This document shows positions 8,437 to 17,719 of a stretch of 64,000 bases of DNA, piece after piece. This DNA is from Anaerosporobacter faecicola (GTDB lineage: Bacteria; Bacillota; Clostridia; Lachnospirales; Lachnospiraceae): the NCBI RefSeq assembly GCF_012070565.1, contig NZ_JAAQRO010000032.1, forward strand, positions 1-64,000, read 5' to 3'. Every line of letters starts with the position of its first letter. Position 1 is the first letter of the stretch. The notes beneath the pieces are model-generated. The model was not told the origin of the DNA. It was given only the letters and a program-made list of their open reading frames with translations, and searched no databases. The position numbers and the translations under genes are program-made.

Positions 8437-9147
8437 ATGCGTATAAAAGGTGTTTTAAAATGGTGCGAACATGAGATTCGGATGCAGGTAAAGAATGGAA
8501 TGTATCCAGTCTATATTATTGTAAATCTAATTTATATCTTTGCATTAGGCTATGTACCAGATGGTTGGAAGGAAACGGTGGCAATTCTATTAATCTTGTC
8601 GGACCCAACATTCTTAGGAATGATTTTCGTGGGAGGAATTTTATTATTAGAGAAGAATAACAGTATACCAAAAGGTATCGGCGTTTCCCCTATTGGAAGT
8701 GGAGGTTATATCCTTGGGAAATGTTTCTCCTTGTTACTCATTACAGCTATTACGGCAAATTGTATCCTGGTAGCAGGAAAAATCCCGATTCGTTTGTGGA
8801 AAGAGCTTGCGATCTTATTAACTGCGTTACTATTTACGATGATTGGTATGATTCTAAGTACATTTTCTAAAAGTTTGAATCATTTTATTGCTTTATTCAT
8901 AGGTGCCACCGTAATTGGAGTACTTCCTATTGTACTTGGGTGTTATTTTCCAGATCAACTTCTTCTCAAGTGGATTCCAACGTTCGCTCTTTTCCGTGTG
9001 CTTATACAGGATGGATTTCAATTGACCAGTAATATCAAGGTGTTAACGATGGGTGAGAATCTATTTTTCTGTTTGGAACTGGTAATCTGGTGCGTTGGTA
9101 CTTATGTAGGAACGAAACACGTGATTGAGAAGCGATTATTTGTTTAG
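8437..9147 (+). CDS. ABC exporter permease (first)
   Basis: The 236-residue protein has six hydrophobic segments and the short length of half-size ABC-2 permeases. A phrase EKNNSIPKGIGVSPIGSGGY after the second segment resembles the coupling motif (E.E...G....L.VSPI) of fluoroquinolone-type ABC export permeases. ATG 8437 is preferred over ATG 8431 because AAAGGA lies 8 bases upstream, against 2 for the other. It follows the ATPase gene after a 105-base gap that contains a repeat copy, and the second permease starts 12 bases downstream. Confidence 0.78.
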   Translation: MRIKGVLKWCEHEIRMQVKNGMYPVYIIVNLIYIFALGYVPDGWKETVAILLILSDPTFLGMIFVGGILLLEKNNSIPKGIGVSPIGSGGYILGKCFSLLLITAITANCILVAGKIPIRLWKELAILLTALLFTMIGMILSTFSKSLNHFIALFIGATVIGVLPIVLGCYFPDQLLLKWIPTFALFRVLIQDGFQLTSNIKVLTMGENLFFCLELVIWCVGTYVGTKHVIEKRLFV

Positions 9148-9158
9148 GGGGGAGAGAA

Positions 9159-9821
9159 ATGTTACGGGCTATATTTCAAAATGATGTACGGTGTGTCAAG
9201 AAAGATCCCATGGTTTGGGCGGTCTTTGCAATGCCATTTATTATGCTAACATTTTATTTTCTGGTTAGGGAGTTTGTTCCATTGATCAAGGAGTATCTGC
9301 CGGCATTGCAGTATATGTTCATAGCAATGGCAGGCTTGATGCCAGGTGCCATATTTGGTTTACGTATCTTAGAAGAAAAAGATGAACATATCTTATCCTA
9401 CTTTGCTGTGACACCATTTACACTAACTGGATATTATTGCTTTCGTATGGGCGTAGTTTTGTTGTTAGGTATGGTAGAAACCATGATATTATGGTTTGGA
9501 TTAGGCATTCATGCCAACCCTGTATTGTTGGTATATAATGCCCTGCTTAGCATGCTTATGCTTTGGCTTGTTGGAGCAGTAGCGAAGAATAAGATTCAGG
9601 GAATGGTATTCTTGAAATTGTTTGGTGTGGTGGTTTTATTACCTTGCGTTCGTTTATTGGGAGAAAATCATTTGGATTGCTGGCTTGGCTTGCTTCCATG
9701 GGATTTTCTATATCGAGAGATTGTGATAGGTACAAGTTTTAAAGCGGCACCATACCTCTATATGCTGTATGCAATTGGTGGAATCCTGTTATTTTATCGA
9801 AAATCCCTATCCAAAGCATAA
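9159..9821 (+). CDS. ABC exporter permease (second)
   Basis: The 220-residue membrane protein has about six segments. The stretch GLRILEEKDEHILSYFAVTP after segment two parallels the ILEEKNN...VSPI block in the permease just upstream, so the two are paralogous halves of one channel. It starts at ATG 9159 behind GGGGGGAGAG. It completes the TetR-ATPase-permease-permease set. No obvious terminator hairpin follows before the next gene at 9894, so read-through into the deacetylase gene is possible. Confidence 0.78.
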   Translation: MLRAIFQNDVRCVKKDPMVWAVFAMPFIMLTFYFLVREFVPLIKEYLPALQYMFIAMAGLMPGAIFGLRILEEKDEHILSYFAVTPFTLTGYYCFRMGVVLLLGMVETMILWFGLGIHANPVLLVYNALLSMLMLWLVGAVAKNKIQGMVFLKLFGVVVLLPCVRLLGENHLDCWLGLLPWDFLYREIVIGTSFKAAPYLYMLYAIGGILLFYRKSLSKA

Positions 9822-9893
9822 GAGAATTCGACACATGATAGCTCTTCTTTCTGCATACAATAAAACTAAGTAATACGAAGGAAAGAAAAGAGA

Positions 9894-10934
9894 ATGGAGA
9901 AGAAAGTGATCTTTGTCTTAGTTATCATTCTGTTGATCATTATGGGGAAGATGTGTCGTGGAGAGCTATTCGAACCGACGATGCAGCAGGAAACAACAGA
10001 AGATACTGCAATAGAGCGTACCACGGAAATGGAAGAATCGATTGTAACGGATAAAGAGGAGTTTGCAAAACAGGAAAAGCAAACGAATTCTGGTAAAGAA
10101 GAAACAATCAAAGAAGAGACAATCAAAGAAGAGACAAAGGAAACGACAAAGAAAAAAACCAAGGAAACAACAAAAGATGCAAGTAACAAAATAGCACAGA
10201 GTGAGGATTACATGGAATTATATCCAGACATGTATGTGAAAAAGCAGGCGAAGATTCCCTTGGCAACTGTAGATGAAGATGTCTTAGGTTTTCGTAAATA
10301 TATGATGTCCTACCCAATTCAGAATGCAATACAGAATAAAAAGAAAGTAGCTTATCTTACGTTTGATGATGGACCAAGTGAAAATACCATAAAAGTACTT
10401 GAAATCCTACGAAAACATAATATAAAAGCTACTTTTTTTATGATCGCGGAGACAATTACACCAGATCAGTATGAACTTATACAAGAGATGATCAAAGAGG
10501 GGCATACCATTGGAATTCATACGTATTCCCATAATTATAGGCAGATCTATTCTTCGGTGAAAGCGTATCTGGAAGACTTCTATCTTGCATATAAAAAAAT
10601 CTATGAAGTAACGGGAATGCAGCCTACTATCTTTCGGTTTCCAGGTGGAAGTTATAACTGTTATATGAAAGGAATGCGGGAAAAGGTAATTGATGAAATG
10701 AACCGAAGGGGATTTAACTATTATGACTGGCAGGTATCAGCAGAGGATTCCGTGGGAAATCCATCCCGTGCTTCCATTACTAGAAATGTTTTAAAGGACT
10801 TTAAGAAATATCAAAAGCCTATAATCTTAATGCATGATTCTTCCATTAATGCCCTCACTGTACAGGCTTTGGATATTATTATTCAGACAATGAAGGAAGA
10901 GGGGTATGAATTCGATACGGTAGACCGTAGATAG
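9894..10934 (+). CDS. NodB-type polysaccharide deacetylase, membrane-anchored
   Basis: The 346-residue protein has an N-terminal anchor (residues 4-20), a long low-complexity Thr/Glu/Lys linker (about 30-105) with tandem KEETI units, and a NodB domain (about 150-345). Catalytic motifs are visible: TFDDGPS (metal and base aspartates), HTYSHNY (metal histidines), RFPGGS, DWQVSAED, and LMHDS near the end. Such enzymes remove acetyl groups from peptidoglycan or exported polysaccharide at the cell surface. The linker probably spans the wall. The start follows GAAAGAAAAGAG, a weak site. It stands just upstream of the giant glycosidase genes but is separated from them by nearly 500 bases. Confidence 0.9.
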   Translation: MEKKVIFVLVIILLIIMGKMCRGELFEPTMQQETTEDTAIERTTEMEESIVTDKEEFAKQEKQTNSGKEETIKEETIKEETKETTKKKTKETTKDASNKIAQSEDYMELYPDMYVKKQAKIPLATVDEDVLGFRKYMMSYPIQNAIQNKKKVAYLTFDDGPSENTIKVLEILRKHNIKATFFMIAETITPDQYELIQEMIKEGHTIGIHTYSHNYRQIYSSVKAYLEDFYLAYKKIYEVTGMQPTIFRFPGGSYNCYMKGMREKVIDEMNRRGFNYYDWQVSAEDSVGNPSRASITRNVLKDFKKYQKPIILMHDSSINALTVQALDIIIQTMKEEGYEFDTVDRR

Positions 10935-10982
10935 AATTTAACTTATGCAATGCCAATACATAAGCGAGGTCATGCTTCCCAA

Positions 10983-11065
10983 GTTGTTGTATGATGTCAT
11001 GAAACATGTAAACAAGAAGTAATGTTGAGATGTTTCACACCCGTTCTTAGGCATCATACATCAAC
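10983..11065 (+). other. Nested inverted repeat (structured RNA or terminator)
   Basis: Outer arms at 10983-10996 and 11052-11065 pair at 13 of 14 positions (GTTGTTGTATGATG with CATCATACATCAAC). Inside, TGAAACAT (11000-11007) pairs perfectly with ATGTTTCA (11030-11037). No T-run follows, so it is not a simple intrinsic terminator. Confidence 0.55.
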
Positions 11066-11392
11066 AGGGAAACAAATTAAGAAATTGGTAGTTGGGCGTA
11101 ATTAATCGTAGTCATTAATTTTATAGCATGGTTAGATACTTAAGTTCTAATAGAAAAATTACATAAAGAACTGTAAATAAATACAAAACGCTTTAAGCAA
11201 AAACACGAAAAAAACTTTCGTAAATAAGGAAAATTAATAAAAAGTATAAGAAAATATAGTATTTTTTATAAAAAGTATATATTTCTTACAAATAAACCAA
11301 ATATATTATAAGATAATTAGTAAAAATATATAATCTTTGTATTTTATTACATTTTTATCCGTACCCCTCATTGCTATACTGGAATTGAGAAA

Positions 11393-11404
11393 CATTGATC
11401 AATG
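11393..11404. promoter_or_regulatory. Perfect 12-bp palindrome before the GH59 gene
   Basis: CATTGATCAATG is a perfect palindrome 13 bases downstream of a possible TATACT -10 box and immediately before the GGGAAAGGAG ribosome binding site. Its position fits an operator or a leader stem for the downstream gene. The regulator is unknown. Confidence 0.35.
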
Positions 11405-11422
11405 TGGGAAAGGAGATTTGTT

Positions 11423-14400
11423 ATGAAAATACGAAAAGTATTTAACAAACGTAGTAAATTACTATTGTCAATCGTATTATCCATATCAATGGTTATGGGG
11501 CAGCTGATGATTCCAACGAACACGGAAAGCAAAGCAGCAGCCTATGAGGGGACGATTGAGTCAGTAGAAGTAAAAAGTACACTACCTGCTTATATGAAGA
11601 AGTCAAAATTAAGTTCTATGCCTTCTAATATATCAGTAAGTGTCAATGGAGGAGATGCCTTTACAACGCCAGTTACTTGGTCTGTGAAATCGGGCAATGC
11701 TTCTTACGTTGGAAGTGCCGTTGTGTTAAAGGGGATTTTACCTGAGGTAGAGAATTATGAAATAACGGCAAATGTAGTGGTATATTCCACAAAACTTGTT
11801 TACTTTGTTGACTGCGGTTCCGTGTTAAAAAGTGTAACGCCAACCGTATACAATGAGATAAAAGCTTTAGATGGAGTCAATCTAAAGAATACCGTTGCTG
11901 ATCAGAATTCAGATGGAACTTGGGGATATACAACCACATCTGCTGGAAGCAAAGGTGCGAATACGACTTTAGCAGCAAGTTACCTAAGCCAGTTGAATGC
12001 AACTGGATATTATGGTAATAGCAGTTCTGGTAATAAATTAGGATACATCTTTGATCTTGAGGAAGGAACATATCAGATTACCACAGGACATTATGAATGG
12101 TGGTCTGGTCCTAGAACAAGTAATGTTACAGTTAATAGTACAAGCATTGGATCCTGTACGGTAAGCTCTAGTCAGGTACAAGGATATGTATCAGGAGAAT
12201 TTGTTATGGATGCAGCAGGTACAGCCACTGTAACATTAACAAAAGGTTCTTCTGGTGATGACGCCGCTTTAACCTATATCGCGATTGAGAAGATTGAAGC
12301 TGATTCAAGTATTGATACTTCAGCTTGGGATAGTAAGTTAGCAGAAGCGAATGATAAGATTAATTCAGGAATCTATTCTGAAGAAACAGAAACAAAATTA
12401 CGAACAGCAGTAGAATCTGGAAAAGATTTAATTAAAGTAGTGGAGTCTGCGCAAGATGTAACCGATGCCATAACGATGGTGCAGTATGCAATTGATGGAC
12501 TTGCTTTAGCAGATAAAACAACTTTGATTAATTATGTAGAAGAGCCATTGGATACAGGACTCTATACAGTAGATGCTGCATTTACTACATATAAAGAATT
12601 GATTCAAAGTAGCGAAATTCAATCGGTATATACCGCAGCTACACCAACTCGTACGCAGATTGCTGATGCAGTAATAGCCATTGAAGCAGCTCGTGCAGGA
12701 TTAACAACTACACGTACACAGATCGTAGTTGATGGGAATGACGTAGATGTTGATAATAATGGAGATGTTGTGAATAAGTTCCAAGGTTTTGGAGCAGTTA
12801 CTTGTAACAATACATCCAACTTATTAATTGATTACAAAGAAGAAAACCCAACAGAATATTGGGAAATGATGAATATGCTTTTCAATACGGAAACAGGAGC
12901 TGGTTTAAGCCACGTGAAAGTAGAGCTTGGTGGAGACGTAAACTCTTCCTCTGGTACAGAACCAGCAACAATGCGTAGCGAAGATGAAGAAGCAAATGTT
13001 CGAAGAGGAGCAGGCTGGGTATTTGCAGCGGATGCTCTGACAATTAATCCAGACATCACCATTGAAGCACTTCGTTGGGGTGAACCATCTTGGACTTGGG
13101 ATGGTGGATTTGAAGCAAGATACAAATGGTACAAGGAAACGATTGATGCAGCATATGATGAATTTGGAATCAAGTTATCCTACTTAAGTCCAGGACAGAA
13201 TGAAAATAATGCAGGAAGTGGTTCTGTATCAGTTAGTGATAACTTTGCTTGGATCAAATACTGTGCACAAAGACTAAATGCGGAGACAGAAGGTCGTTAT
13301 GATTACAGCCAAATTAAAATCGTTGCTTCCGATTCACACTGTGGTAGTGAAGCAATTGCAAAAGCAATGTTAGCAGATCCTGAATTAATGGATCTAATCG
13401 ATGTTATTGGTGACCATTATCAGATTCGTGGTAATGCCTCTTTAACAACTTTGAATGAAGAGTATGGAAAAGAAGTATGGTACAGTGAAGGTGTTGCGCC
13501 TATGATCAATGCCAAAGAAAGAATCAATGCACAGCCAGAGTACGGTGGAGTTGGTGGAACAGTTGGTATGATTGATCTTGCAACCCGTTACATATGTGCA
13601 TATCAATATGCAGGAACAACCTATAGTGCCAAGATGACAAGATGGGAATTCCAACCTGCCATTGCTGGTTTCTATCAAGGTAGCGCATATAGTCCAAAAC
13701 AATTGATCGGTGCATTCTATCCTTGGTCTGGATATTATGAGGCAGATGGTGGATTACAAGTTGTACAACATTTTACCTTATTCTCTGAAACAAATTGGCA
13801 CTACATTGAAGGTGCTTGTTACGGAGATGGAACCTATAATGATGGTGGTGTTAAGGCAGATACAGGAACAAACCATTATCTAACCATCAAGGATCCAGAT
13901 ACCGATGATTACTCCATGATTTTTGCCAATAATACTGCCAATGAAAGAGTATATCAGGTTCAAGCAAAGAATCTGGATACGTTCAAAAATCAACTAAATG
14001 TATGGGAAACAAGAGGACCAGATGATGGAGAAGAATATGATGCGAACTGGTTACAAAAGATCGACACCATAACACCAACCGTTTCCTCAAGTAATGGAAT
14101 TAGCTATTACAATATTACAGTAAAACCATATTCTATGGTAACAGTTACAACTTTATTAGACAAAGGAACTTCTTACGTTACTGGACAAAATGAGTCAAGT
14201 GCTTCAAATGATATCTTAGCACTTCCTTATACGGATGATTTTGAATATTCCGAATATTCAGTTGATGAGAACGGAATGACTTATTTGGAGAGAAGAGCAG
14301 GAACACCACGTTATACTGCTGACCAAAGAGGTGCGTTTGAAGTGCAATCGGATGCAGACAATACAGCGAACCATGTGTTGACGCAGGTAATTTCCAAAGA

Positions 14401-17400
14401 TATCATTCCGGCTGAATGGAATGTATGGGGTGGAAGTACAAGAACAACCTATACACCAAACACTTGGCTGGGAGACCAGAGGTGGGCAAACTACAAAGCG
14501 TCCCTTGATGTGAAGATTGATACATCAGGAAGCGACAATAATTTTGCTGGCATTGGTATTCGTCAAAACGAATCTTCAAGTGGAAGTGATTCTTCTGCAT
14601 ATGGAATTCGTATCTATCATGATGGTACATGGAAATTAACAGACAGTGCAACGGTTGTACAACAAGGCATTATTGATGGATTTGATAGCTCAATCTGGCA
14701 TAACCTTGCAATAGAAGGAAAAGAAAATGTAATTACTGCATATGTAGATGGTGTGGAAGTAGTTACGTATACGGATACTTCAAGCCCTAACCTATGTGGT
14801 CGTTTAAGTATATTAAGTGGTTATTATAACACGTATTATGATAACTTGATTGTTGAACCAGTTGATGGATATGCGCCATATTCTGAGAAGATTGATGATG
14901 CAAGTGATTCTATAGAATTCAGTGAAACAGGTTGGACATTCCAACAATCTGGATACGCACATTATAACAGAACATTAATGGCAGGCTCCGAATCAGGTGT
15001 GATTCTATGTAATACTTATGCAACGAATCCAGGAGATTTGAATAAGATCTATTATTATAAACCAGATGGAAGTTCATGGGGATATTATGATGACACGTAT
15101 TCTAGTACAACTGGATCTTATGCAGAATTAACATTTGCAGGAACAGGAATTGACTATTATGCAAAAGCACAAAATGCTTCTACGAATGTTAATGTCTATA
15201 TCGATGGAGAATTAAAAGAAAATGTTACTTTAAATTCCACTGGTGTGGTATATAGTATCTCCAACCTAGAAAATACGCAACATACGATTAAGATTGAACA
15301 AGCCGCTGGATGCGTAAGTATCGTAAAATTCAAAGTACATGATTCACAAGAATCAACTACCTTTACGAGCCATTTCACAGGAACTGGATTCAATCTATTT
15401 GGTGCAACAAGTGCAAGTACCATTGATGTATATGTTGATGGTGAGTTAGTGGATGATGATGCAGCAATCCCTGCTACAGGAAATCGAGATTGTTCTTACT
15501 TTTTGAGAGGACTTACAGACGGTGAACATATACTGAAAGTAGTTGTGGAGAGTGGTACATTTACATTAGATGGTATTGATGCTATTGGTTCCATCTATGG
15601 TGTACCATTTAATAAGACGATTACAGGAATCGAAGTAAAGACAGCACCTACTCGTGTTGATTATGCAACAAGTGAATCCATTGTTGACTTGTCTGGTATT
15701 GTTGTTACGGTAAATTATGAAGATGGAACAGCAGAGGATTTCTCTGATCCAGGTCTATTCACACCAACAGCCATTGCACAGGATCAGATTGGGGAACAAA
15801 ATATAACCATTAAGTATCGCGGATTTACTTCTTACTTTACGATTAATGTTGTTTCTGGATTAACATTACTTGATCCAGTTTCTCTTACCGTTCTTACAAT
15901 GCCTAATAAGACGATTTATGGAGTTGGTGATGAGCTGAATACCAATGGTTTGGTCGTACAGGCAGGATTTGATAGTGGAGAAACCTTAGATATTAGTGAC
16001 AGTCGAGTTATGGAATTCACGGGATATGACAAGACGAAAGTTGGTATACAGGATGTAACAGTAACATACCGAGGTTGTTCAACAACCTTCCAAGTAACGG
16101 TTACAGATTTCTCAACAGGAGCTCGTTTATCCGGAATTCAGATTATTGAACAACCGAACAAGGTTTCTTATGAAGCTGGAGAATCTTTGGATACCAATGG
16201 ACTAGTTGTAGTTGCTACCTACGATGATGGGTCACAAACGGAGATCACAGATCTTTCCTTGCTTTCCTTTACAGGATTCAATTCAGGCGTTAATGGATTC
16301 CAATTAGTAACCATTACATATGAAGGAAAGACGGCTACCTTCTTTGTCGAAGTAAGTGGTAATCAAACAGCAAGTTCTGATGCTGGTGAATCAAGTCCTG
16401 TTACACCAGGGGTTATTACAAACCAAGATGAAACAGGTACTACCGATCACAGTGTTGTTCCTGCAACTATGAAGACGCAGATTAGCAATGGAATGTTACT
16501 TGTAGCAATTAATGTGAATAAAGATGTTGTTCGTGATGCAGCGAACTATAATAAGACCAACAATATTAATACGGAATTGAATATACAGATTCCAGCAAGC
16601 CAAAGTATTCTTACCAGTATTAAATCAGAAGAAGTAACCAGTATCTATTCCAACATTTCCATTGATCAAACATGTATGCCTGGAGCAGAGGGTACAGCAA
16701 TTCAAGGTATCATTGTTGATAAGGGAATCATAGGAGCATTGCAAGAAACAGAAAAGACAATGCAGTTGAATATCGTAGATGAATCAAATCAAATCTGGTA
16801 TTCATGGATCTTCAGTGGAAAACAGATGAAGGCTTCTAAAGATGTAGTAACGAATAAGAACCTTGCAATTGAAGTAAATGATTCAGAAAGCAAGAAAGAA
16901 ATAGATACTTTAGTCTACAAGGATAAGAACAATACCAATGGCTATGTAGTAACAGCAAAAGAAACAGATCAATTACCAAGTGGTACGGTATTAAAGATCA
17001 ATGTAAAATCCCAGTTGGGTTACAAAGCAGGAACGAAATTATATGTATATCACTATAACGAAGAAACTGGCAAGTTAGAAAGTATGGTAAAAGTGAAATA
17101 TACGGTGGAGGCAGATGGTTGTATCAGCATGAACACCAAATATGCCGATCAACTTGTTATCCTTGAAAAACAAGCCGATTCTTCTGTTAAAACAACTTTG
17201 TTAGGCCAGATCAAAGGCTCAACGAAGAAACAAACGGTGAAGAAAGGTAAGACGATTTATGTTGCACCTACTTTACCAGAAATAATCGTAGCTGTACCAA
17301 ATTACAGTGCGAAGTATACATCGTTATATGGAGAAGAAACGATGCTTGCTATGGTAACGTATCGTTCTAGCAATTCATCTGTTGCTTCTGTTAATAAAAA

Positions 17401-17506
17401 CGGAAAAGTTGTAGCAAAGAAGAAAGGAAAAGCAACAATTACAGTCACAGTCAAATTAGAAAATGGAAAGAGCAAGACATTCAAGAAAACAATAACAGTT
17501 AAGTAA
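11423..17506 (+). CDS. Giant secreted GH59 (galactocerebrosidase-like) glycosidase
   Basis: The 2027-residue protein has a signal peptide (1-38), an Ig-like domain (42-120), a malectin/CBM-like domain (122-292) and helical FIVAR-like repeats (292-432). The catalytic region (432-911) begins FQGFGAVTCNNTSNLL and contains SHVKVELGGD, matching the IGAVSGGGATSRLL and ILKVEIGGD blocks of human galactocerebrosidase. Likely acid/base is Glu594 (SPGQNENN) and nucleophile Glu689 (EVWYSEGV), as in its NER and SSED motifs. A lectin-like domain (933-1149) follows in the same order as in that enzyme. Then come sugar-binding-like modules, three Big_3 Ig domains (1396-1648), a C-terminal module shared with the next gene, and a Big_2-like end. 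There is no LPXTG. ATG 11423 follows AAAGGAGA. Substrate is probably a beta-galactoside; exact glycan unknown. Confidence 0.88.
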   Translation: MKIRKVFNKRSKLLLSIVLSISMVMGQLMIPTNTESKAAAYEGTIESVEVKSTLPAYMKKSKLSSMPSNISVSVNGGDAFTTPVTWSVKSGNASYVGSAVVLKGILPEVENYEITANVVVYSTKLVYFVDCGSVLKSVTPTVYNEIKALDGVNLKNTVADQNSDGTWGYTTTSAGSKGANTTLAASYLSQLNATGYYGNSSSGNKLGYIFDLEEGTYQITTGHYEWWSGPRTSNVTVNSTSIGSCTVSSSQVQGYVSGEFVMDAAGTATVTLTKGSSGDDAALTYIAIEKIEADSSIDTSAWDSKLAEANDKINSGIYSEETETKLRTAVESGKDLIKVVESAQDVTDAITMVQYAIDGLALADKTTLINYVEEPLDTGLYTVDAAFTTYKELIQSSEIQSVYTAATPTRTQIADAVIAIEAARAGLTTTRTQIVVDGNDVDVDNNGDVVNKFQGFGAVTCNNTSNLLIDYKEENPTEYWEMMNMLFNTETGAGLSHVKVELGGDVNSSSGTEPATMRSEDEEANVRRGAGWVFAADALTINPDITIEALRWGEPSWTWDGGFEARYKWYKETIDAAYDEFGIKLSYLSPGQNENNAGSGSVSVSDNFAWIKYCAQRLNAETEGRYDYSQIKIVASDSHCGSEAIAKAMLADPELMDLIDVIGDHYQIRGNASLTTLNEEYGKEVWYSEGVAPMINAKERINAQPEYGGVGGTVGMIDLATRYICAYQYAGTTYSAKMTRWEFQPAIAGFYQGSAYSPKQLIGAFYPWSGYYEADGGLQVVQHFTLFSETNWHYIEGACYGDGTYNDGGVKADTGTNHYLTIKDPDTDDYSMIFANNTANERVYQVQAKNLDTFKNQLNVWETRGPDDGEEYDANWLQKIDTITPTVSSSNGISYYNITVKPYSMVTVTTLLDKGTSYVTGQNESSASNDILALPYTDDFEYSEYSVDENGMTYLERRAGTPRYTADQRGAFEVQSDADNTANHVLTQVISKDIIPAEWNVWGGSTRTTYTPNTWLGDQRWANYKASLDVKIDTSGSDNNFAGIGIRQNESSSGSDSSAYGIRIYHDGTWKLTDSATVVQQGIIDGFDSSIWHNLAIEGKENVITAYVDGVEVVTYTDTSSPNLCGRLSILSGYYNTYYDNLIVEPVDGYAPYSEKIDDASDSIEFSETGWTFQQSGYAHYNRTLMAGSESGVILCNTYATNPGDLNKIYYYKPDGSSWGYYDDTYSSTTGSYAELTFAGTGIDYYAKAQNASTNVNVYIDGELKENVTLNSTGVVYSISNLENTQHTIKIEQAAGCVSIVKFKVHDSQESTTFTSHFTGTGFNLFGATSASTIDVYVDGELVDDDAAIPATGNRDCSYFLRGLTDGEHILKVVVESGTFTLDGIDAIGSIYGVPFNKTITGIEVKTAPTRVDYATSESIVDLSGIVVTVNYEDGTAEDFSDPGLFTPTAIAQDQIGEQNITIKYRGFTSYFTINVVSGLTLLDPVSLTVLTMPNKTIYGVGDELNTNGLVVQAGFDSGETLDISDSRVMEFTGYDKTKVGIQDVTVTYRGCSTTFQVTVTDFSTGARLSGIQIIEQPNKVSYEAGESLDTNGLVVVATYDDGSQTEITDLSLLSFTGFNSGVNGFQLVTITYEGKTATFFVEVSGNQTASSDAGESSPVTPGVITNQDETGTTDHSVVPATMKTQISNGMLLVAINVNKDVVRDAANYNKTNNINTELNIQIPASQSILTSIKSEEVTSIYSNISIDQTCMPGAEGTAIQGIIVDKGIIGALQETEKTMQLNIVDESNQIWYSWIFSGKQMKASKDVVTNKNLAIEVNDSESKKEIDTLVYKDKNNTNGYVVTAKETDQLPSGTVLKINVKSQLGYKAGTKLYVYHYNEETGKLESMVKVKYTVEADGCISMNTKYADQLVILEKQADSSVKTTLLGQIKGSTKKQTVKKGKTIYVAPTLPEIIVAVPNYSAKYTSLYGEETMLAMVTYRSSNSSVASVNKNGKVVAKKKGKATITVTVKLENGKSKTFKKTITVK

Positions 17507-17667
17507 CACAACCTTTGCACTTAAATGTTTTTACTGAGTAGATCATTACTATATTCGTCGGAAAACGCGCTCTCGCTTGGATCACACATACCGGTACAAA
17601 AGTTGTAAAAGTAATCACCTACTCATAGACAATTTACGGTGTACAAAGCTTGTGTTAGTAAGTGAAA

Positions 17668-17695
17668 CGGGTGTGGTCATGGGGGATCACACCCG
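17668..17695 (+). promoter_or_regulatory. GC-rich hairpin abutting a ribosome binding site
   Basis: CGGGTGTGGTC (17668-17678) pairs with GATCACACCCG (17685-17695) around a 6-base loop. It lies 8 bases upstream of AAAGGAG of the GH43-like gene, after a run of A rather than T. It is therefore better placed for a leader stem or mRNA stabiliser than for a forward terminator. Confidence 0.5.
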
Positions 17696-17719
17696 CAAAA
17701 AAAGGAGTGTAGAATTTTT

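Larger units (their letters stand above)
10935..11422. other. Long AT-rich intergenic region with nested hairpin and palindrome
   Basis: No gene is visible. A nested inverted repeat at 10983-11065 is listed separately. From 11150 to 11350 the sequence is very AT-rich with two copies of ATAAAAAGTATA, which could be an UP-element-like upstream region. A possible -10 (TATACT, 11375-11380) lacks a clear -35. The perfect palindrome CATTGATCAATG at 11393-11404 lies just downstream and could be an operator or an early RNA stem in the leader of the GH59 gene. Confidence 0.5.

Noticed and set aside
17400-17506. Wall sorting signal at the end of the giant glycosidases
   Set aside because: No LPXTG-like motif or C-terminal hydrophobic segment; both proteins end in a Big_2-like domain (ITVK / VTVK).
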